The notes below the pieces were generated by a model. It saw only the letters and a list, made by a program, of their open reading frames with translations, did no database searches and was not told where the DNA came from. A DNA stretch of 37,604 nucleotides from Circinella minor. Its lineage: Eukaryota; Mucoromycota; Mucoromycetes; Mucorales; Lichtheimiaceae. The translations under genes and the position numbers were made by a program. The DNA is taken from NCBI GenBank assembly GCA_016758965.1, contig JAEPRB010000328.1:1-37604 (forward strand), given 5' to 3'. Shown here piece after piece: positions 34,362 to 37,604 of the stretch. Position 1 is the stretch's first letter. Each line of letters opens with the position of its first letter.

Positions 34362-35477
34362 TTACATTGTATTGGAAAAGCGAGTCCACAATTCCTCTGC
34401 TTCATCTGGCGTATAGTTCTTGATGAGAAGCTTTTGTATGAATTTCATCTTAATTGCTAATTCACGATTATCTGCCTTTTTGAATAAAATGGCTCTTTGG
34501 AGCTCAAGTTTCTCGCGAGCAAGTTGCATTTCTGCCGCATGCTTCTCCTTTTCAAATTTCATATGAATTTTTTCAAACTTTAACCGCTTGATACATTGGT
34601 CGTCGTCATAAGCAGCAGTGAAGTTACCATGACGTTTAGGCATTCGACCTACATCTTGATCTTCGTCTTCTTCACCTTCCTTATTTCCATCTCCTGAATC
34701 ATCTTCCACATCATCTTCAAAATTATCTTCCACACCATCTTCATCGTCGCCCTCGTCATCATCAACATCATCATCAACATCACCACCATCATCATTATGG
34801 TGAGCAGGAATGTCATGCTCATATTCATGATCATGAGTTTGCACTTCCTGGCTTCCAGCTCCTTGAACGCTATCACCCACAGGTGGTTCATCAGATCCAG
34901 AATTACTGTTTTCGTTTGTCATCTGGTCACCGTTGTCTGCTGGATCAGTGACAGATGATTCATGCTGGGAAGTTTGTGGGGTCAGAGCGCTTGCATACCA
35001 AAACGAACGGGGAGGAGCAGCGCCACTTTCCTCATGATATGATGGATTCACATTCTCCCTATCCTGGTACAATGCCTTTAACCGCATGTATCCATAACAC
35101 ATGCTTTCTTTTTTGGCTTCAATAGTTTGAATACCTTTTCTTCTATCACTGTATGTGATTCCCCAACTAGTAGAACCCACTCCATTGTCGCCACACAAAC
35201 GAAAGACCTTTTTGAAATTATGAAACCATGTTTCAAAACGCGATTTAGCACTAGCTGTGGTCCAACCTTCTCCAACCTTTTGAGCCATAAGTGCGTAAAT
35301 TTCTGTTTTACGAGTTTTTCTATTGTCGTTTGTGGGGACGCTAGATTTGTGGATGCCACAAAGACATTCAAAATTTTCGGGAACTTCAATAATGCGTAAC
35401 ATTACTTCATATTGTTCACGTGTACAATGTTTTCCATTGCGCGAAGATGCGGCATTCGAGTTGTTTTCGTTGGGCAT
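34362..35477 (-). CDS. PIF/Harbinger partner protein, Myb/SANT-like
   Basis: An intact intronless ORF of 371 aa. The N-terminal region (about residues 15-110) contains YEVMLRIIEVPENFECLCGI and SAKSRFETWFHNFKKVFRLC, the trihelical Myb/SANT-like DNA-binding type that accompanies Harbinger transposases. It is followed by a disordered acidic tract of Asp/Glu runs (about 215-270), and a charged helical C-terminus (KFEKIHMKFEKEKHAAEMQL) likely to be coiled coil. In known Harbinger systems this second protein binds the transposon ends and brings the transposase into the nucleus. Here it is intact while its transposase is truncated, so it could act only on other copies. The DNA just upstream of its start holds palindromes that may be its binding sites. 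Confidence 0.82.
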   Translation of the reverse strand: MPNENNSNAASSRNGKHCTREQYEVMLRIIEVPENFECLCGIHKSSVPTNDNRKTRKTEIYALMAQKVGEGWTTASAKSRFETWFHNFKKVFRLCGDNGVGSTSWGITYSDRRKGIQTIEAKKESMCYGYMRLKALYQDRENVNPSYHEESGAAPPRSFWYASALTPQTSQHESSVTDPADNGDQMTNENSNSGSDEPPVGDSVQGAGSQEVQTHDHEYEHDIPAHHNDDGGDVDDDVDDDEGDDEDGVEDNFEDDVEDDSGDGNKEGEEDEDQDVGRMPKRHGNFTAAYDDDQCIKRLKFEKIHMKFEKEKHAAEMQLAREKLELQRAILFKKADNRELAIKMKFIQKLLIKNYTPDEAEELWTRFSNTM

Positions 35478-35545
35478 GTTCAGGTAAATGTAAAAAAATA
35501 AACTTTTGTTAAAATAAACCCAAATCCCCAGGAACCCATCTCCGA

Positions 35546-35611
35546 CGTCGATTTCAAAAACTGCGACTCAGGAGACGCAGTTTTCAATTTCGTCGATTTC
35601 ACGAAATCGAC
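35546..35611. repeat. Palindromes at the right end of the Harbinger element
   Basis: Two adjacent palindromes: AAAACTGCGACTC/GAGACGCAGTTTT around 35557-35584 (one mismatch) and GTCGATTTC-AC-GAAATCGAC at 35592-35611 (perfect 9-bp arms). A further GTCGATTTC lies at 35547-35555. They lie 70-135 bp upstream of the Myb/SANT-like gene, where subterminal protein-binding sites of the element are expected. The outer end may be near AACCCCCTATTA (about 35641), but the left terminal copy is lost, so the inverted repeat cannot be confirmed. Confidence 0.6.
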
Positions 35612-35644
35612 AAAAAAAATTCATTTTTGAAACCCCCTATTACG

Positions 35645-36265
35645 CTCTACGTATTAATTAACTTGTTTTTTCTCAACTGATATGCTCAAGCATGGTGTTC
35701 TCTCTTTTTTTTTTTAATTAGGAGCACCATCAGTACAAAAATATTGATCAACAATCTTTTTGGCTATACAATACAAGACTATCACGTTATACTGCTATAT
35801 TGACATTTAACATTCGCACAGAAAAATAAAAATATATTTCTTTTATTCGTAATATCAATTAAGACGTTTTTTGTAGATATGTGAAATGATTTTTATCAAA
35901 AAAATAATTGTTTTTATTGTTTAATCAGACTTAGTTATTTTATGCCATATGTAATACACATGTATATATGCACACAAAACATTGGCAACGGATTAATATC
36001 ATCATTTTAAACAACTACTACTCTTCTTTTAGTCACCCATCTTGTTTTTCACTCATTCCCCACCAAAGAAAATAAGAAGAAAAAGAAGGACATATCAAGG
36101 GCTCCCAACCACTCCCCACCTGTACGTATTGAGAATATAGCGTGGCAATCCCTTGACCTCGCAGTCCCTCTACTCCAAGATATAAAGTACAGCATCAATA
36201 TACAAAGTCTTTTGTAAAGTGGAAAACTACGTTTCACCCAAAGTAGTCAAAAGAAAAAAATAGAC
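35645..36265. other. Non-coding stretch
   Basis: A/T-rich with poly-T runs. I could support no exon. The minus-strand ORF at 36049-36237 is Ser/Arg/Phe-rich and has no recognised motif. Confidence 0.4.
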
Positions 36266-36600
36266 ATGCCAAATCGCCATAGTTATGACTCGGTTCCATG
36301 GATGAGAACCTGGGAAGATGACAGTTCGCAACGCCATACGATACATTTTGATCATCATGACTTGGCTTTGTAACTCACTAAAACCTACGCGCTTATCATT
36401 ACTCAAGGCAATGCCATACAATACTCTCTGATCGTCACGACTCGGTATTGGAATCCAAAACCTAAGCGTGTATTGTGTTTCCCAGAAAAAAGATCAGTGA
36501 TCTGTGACACCAAAAGGTGTCGATTCGCCATAGAACTCTCCTTTGGTTCTTTATGACTCGGCTTTATCGCATGAGGAAACCTAGTAAGGTATTATCTATA
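36266..36600. repeat. Degenerate tandem repeat, about four units
   Basis: Units share CGCCATA followed by a variable spacer, then ATGACTCGGCTT or a close variant, then AAACCTA. Unit starts are near 36275 (CGCCATAGTTATGACTCGGT), 36332 (CGCCATACG... ATGACTTGGCTT), 36411 (GCCATACAA... ACGACTCGGTATT) and 36528 (CGCCATAGA... ATGACTCGGCTT). Unit length varies from about 57 to 117 bp. The origin is unknown. Confidence 0.6.
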
Positions 36601-36679
36601 CTAATCCATTCCTTCCTCTTCGGACCTCCCCGAAACCTTCCTAGTACGGTTACGATCACACCACTTGCAATATCTATAT

Positions 36680-37604
36680 ATTTAATCCAAAAATTATAAT
36701 TAATTAAATAAAATTCTTCGTTTTTGGGGTAACACATTGCATGTCTTTTGAAATTACTGATTATCACAAATCAAATCATTATGGAATATTGAATACGTAC
36801 CAAATATTTGTTCATCCAATATCAATCATTATGATAATACATCTTGTAAAAAAAAAAAAAAAATTGTTACACTATGTTTGTGACACGTGGCTATATGTGC
36901 AGCGACAGGGATAGTCTTACCTATTTATTTTTTTTCCTTCTTTTCTAAAAAACACACACATAAGCCTTGTTCTTTTGAATTTCAAAAATAACTAAGGAGC
37001 AACAACTTGGACAACTTCAAATAACATCATCATCAGTTTAATAATATAAGCCGGTTCACTTGATATCAGTTAAAAAAGTGGCCAAAAACAACATTCAAAA
37101 TATGACTTTTTTTTTGGTAAAAAAAAAAAACTTCATCAGTCAGTCAATCTACCCAATTGAACCTAGATTAACGGGGTAAGATTAACGCGTGGACAAGAAG
37201 GATTGCTTTTGTGAATAGAAATGAAGTAGGAAATAGGGTCACCATATTAAGTATACAGACTGTGTTGATGCAATCATATTAATGGATATGAATTGTTAAA
37301 CGCACCACTACCGACTTTTATCAGCTAGACTGGATAAAAAAAAAGCACTCACAACACTTTTGATGGATATACTTTTGCGAACAATAACAGTGGGGATAAA
37401 TTCGTGGATGTAGACATGGATGAGACAGTCGTAGTTATTCTTTTTTGATGGATAATATACCAAGGAGTAACAACTTCGACCTGTGATTAATTATACAAAT
37501 CGAAATTTAATTAAAGGTACATTTTAGCAGCAGATGTTGACTCGACTATATTGTTATGATTGGGACATAACTGGGCAGTAGACATAGCAGTAGATATGGA
37601 CAAT
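36680..37604. other. Non-coding right end
   Basis: No exon could be supported. AAGGAGCAACAACTTGGAC at about 36993 recurs in diverged form at about 37460 (AAGGAGTAACAACTTCGACC), so another loose repeat is present. Confidence 0.4.

Noticed and set aside
31704..37067. Exact 14-bp inverted pair GATATCAAGTGAAC (31704) / GTTCACTTGATATC (37054) around the Harbinger region
   Set aside because: A single 14-bp match in 37 kb of A/T-rich DNA is expected by chance, and flanking bases do not match.

Overview
The window is very A/T-rich eukaryotic DNA with long A and T homopolymers. Genes are split by many short introns (roughly 50-150 bp, GTAAGT-like donors, TAG or CAG acceptors, some with TACTAAT-like branch sites). 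Together with the gene content (an Eaf6 subunit, a reductase-acyltransferase fusion, KDZ and PIF/Harbinger DNA transposon relics) this suggests an early-diverging fungus, most likely Mucoromycota. No rRNA, tRNA or CRISPR was found. Exon models are hand-made from splice sites and reading phase.

Layout. 1-772 (minus): 5' part of an EF-hand, probably N-myristoylated calcium sensor that runs off the left edge. 2.58-3.35 kb: a duplicated segment flanking a 17-bp minisatellite. 4.9-11.1 kb: no intact gene, but a trail of minus-strand coding-like exons with stops and frameshifts, one split by a 200-bp solo LTR. 11.7-14.3 kb (plus): 755-aa low-complexity protein with a C-terminal domain. 14.9-15.9 kb (minus): Eaf6. 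16.5-22.7 kb (plus): a 14-exon gene for a predicted 1633-aa fatty acyl-CoA reductase fused to a GPAT/DHAPAT-type acyltransferase. 23.3-24.4 kb (minus): 226-aa single-pass membrane protein with five exons. 26.1-26.5 kb (plus): small secreted low-complexity protein. 28.2-30.7 kb: hairpin plus an internally deleted KDZ transposon carrying a second small inverted-repeat insertion. 33.9-35.6 kb: 5'-truncated PIF/Harbinger transposase with its convergent Myb/SANT-like partner gene. 36.2-36.6 kb: degenerate tandem repeat.

The core 11.7-26.5 kb is a normal gene island: Eaf6 and the fusion gene are divergent across about 630 bp, and the fusion gene and the membrane protein are convergent. The flanks are transposon-rich and decayed. 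The best functional lead is the fusion enzyme. It combines the fatty-alcohol-making and first acylating activities of ether-lipid synthesis, and its acyltransferase block I has Ser where the family has the catalytic His.
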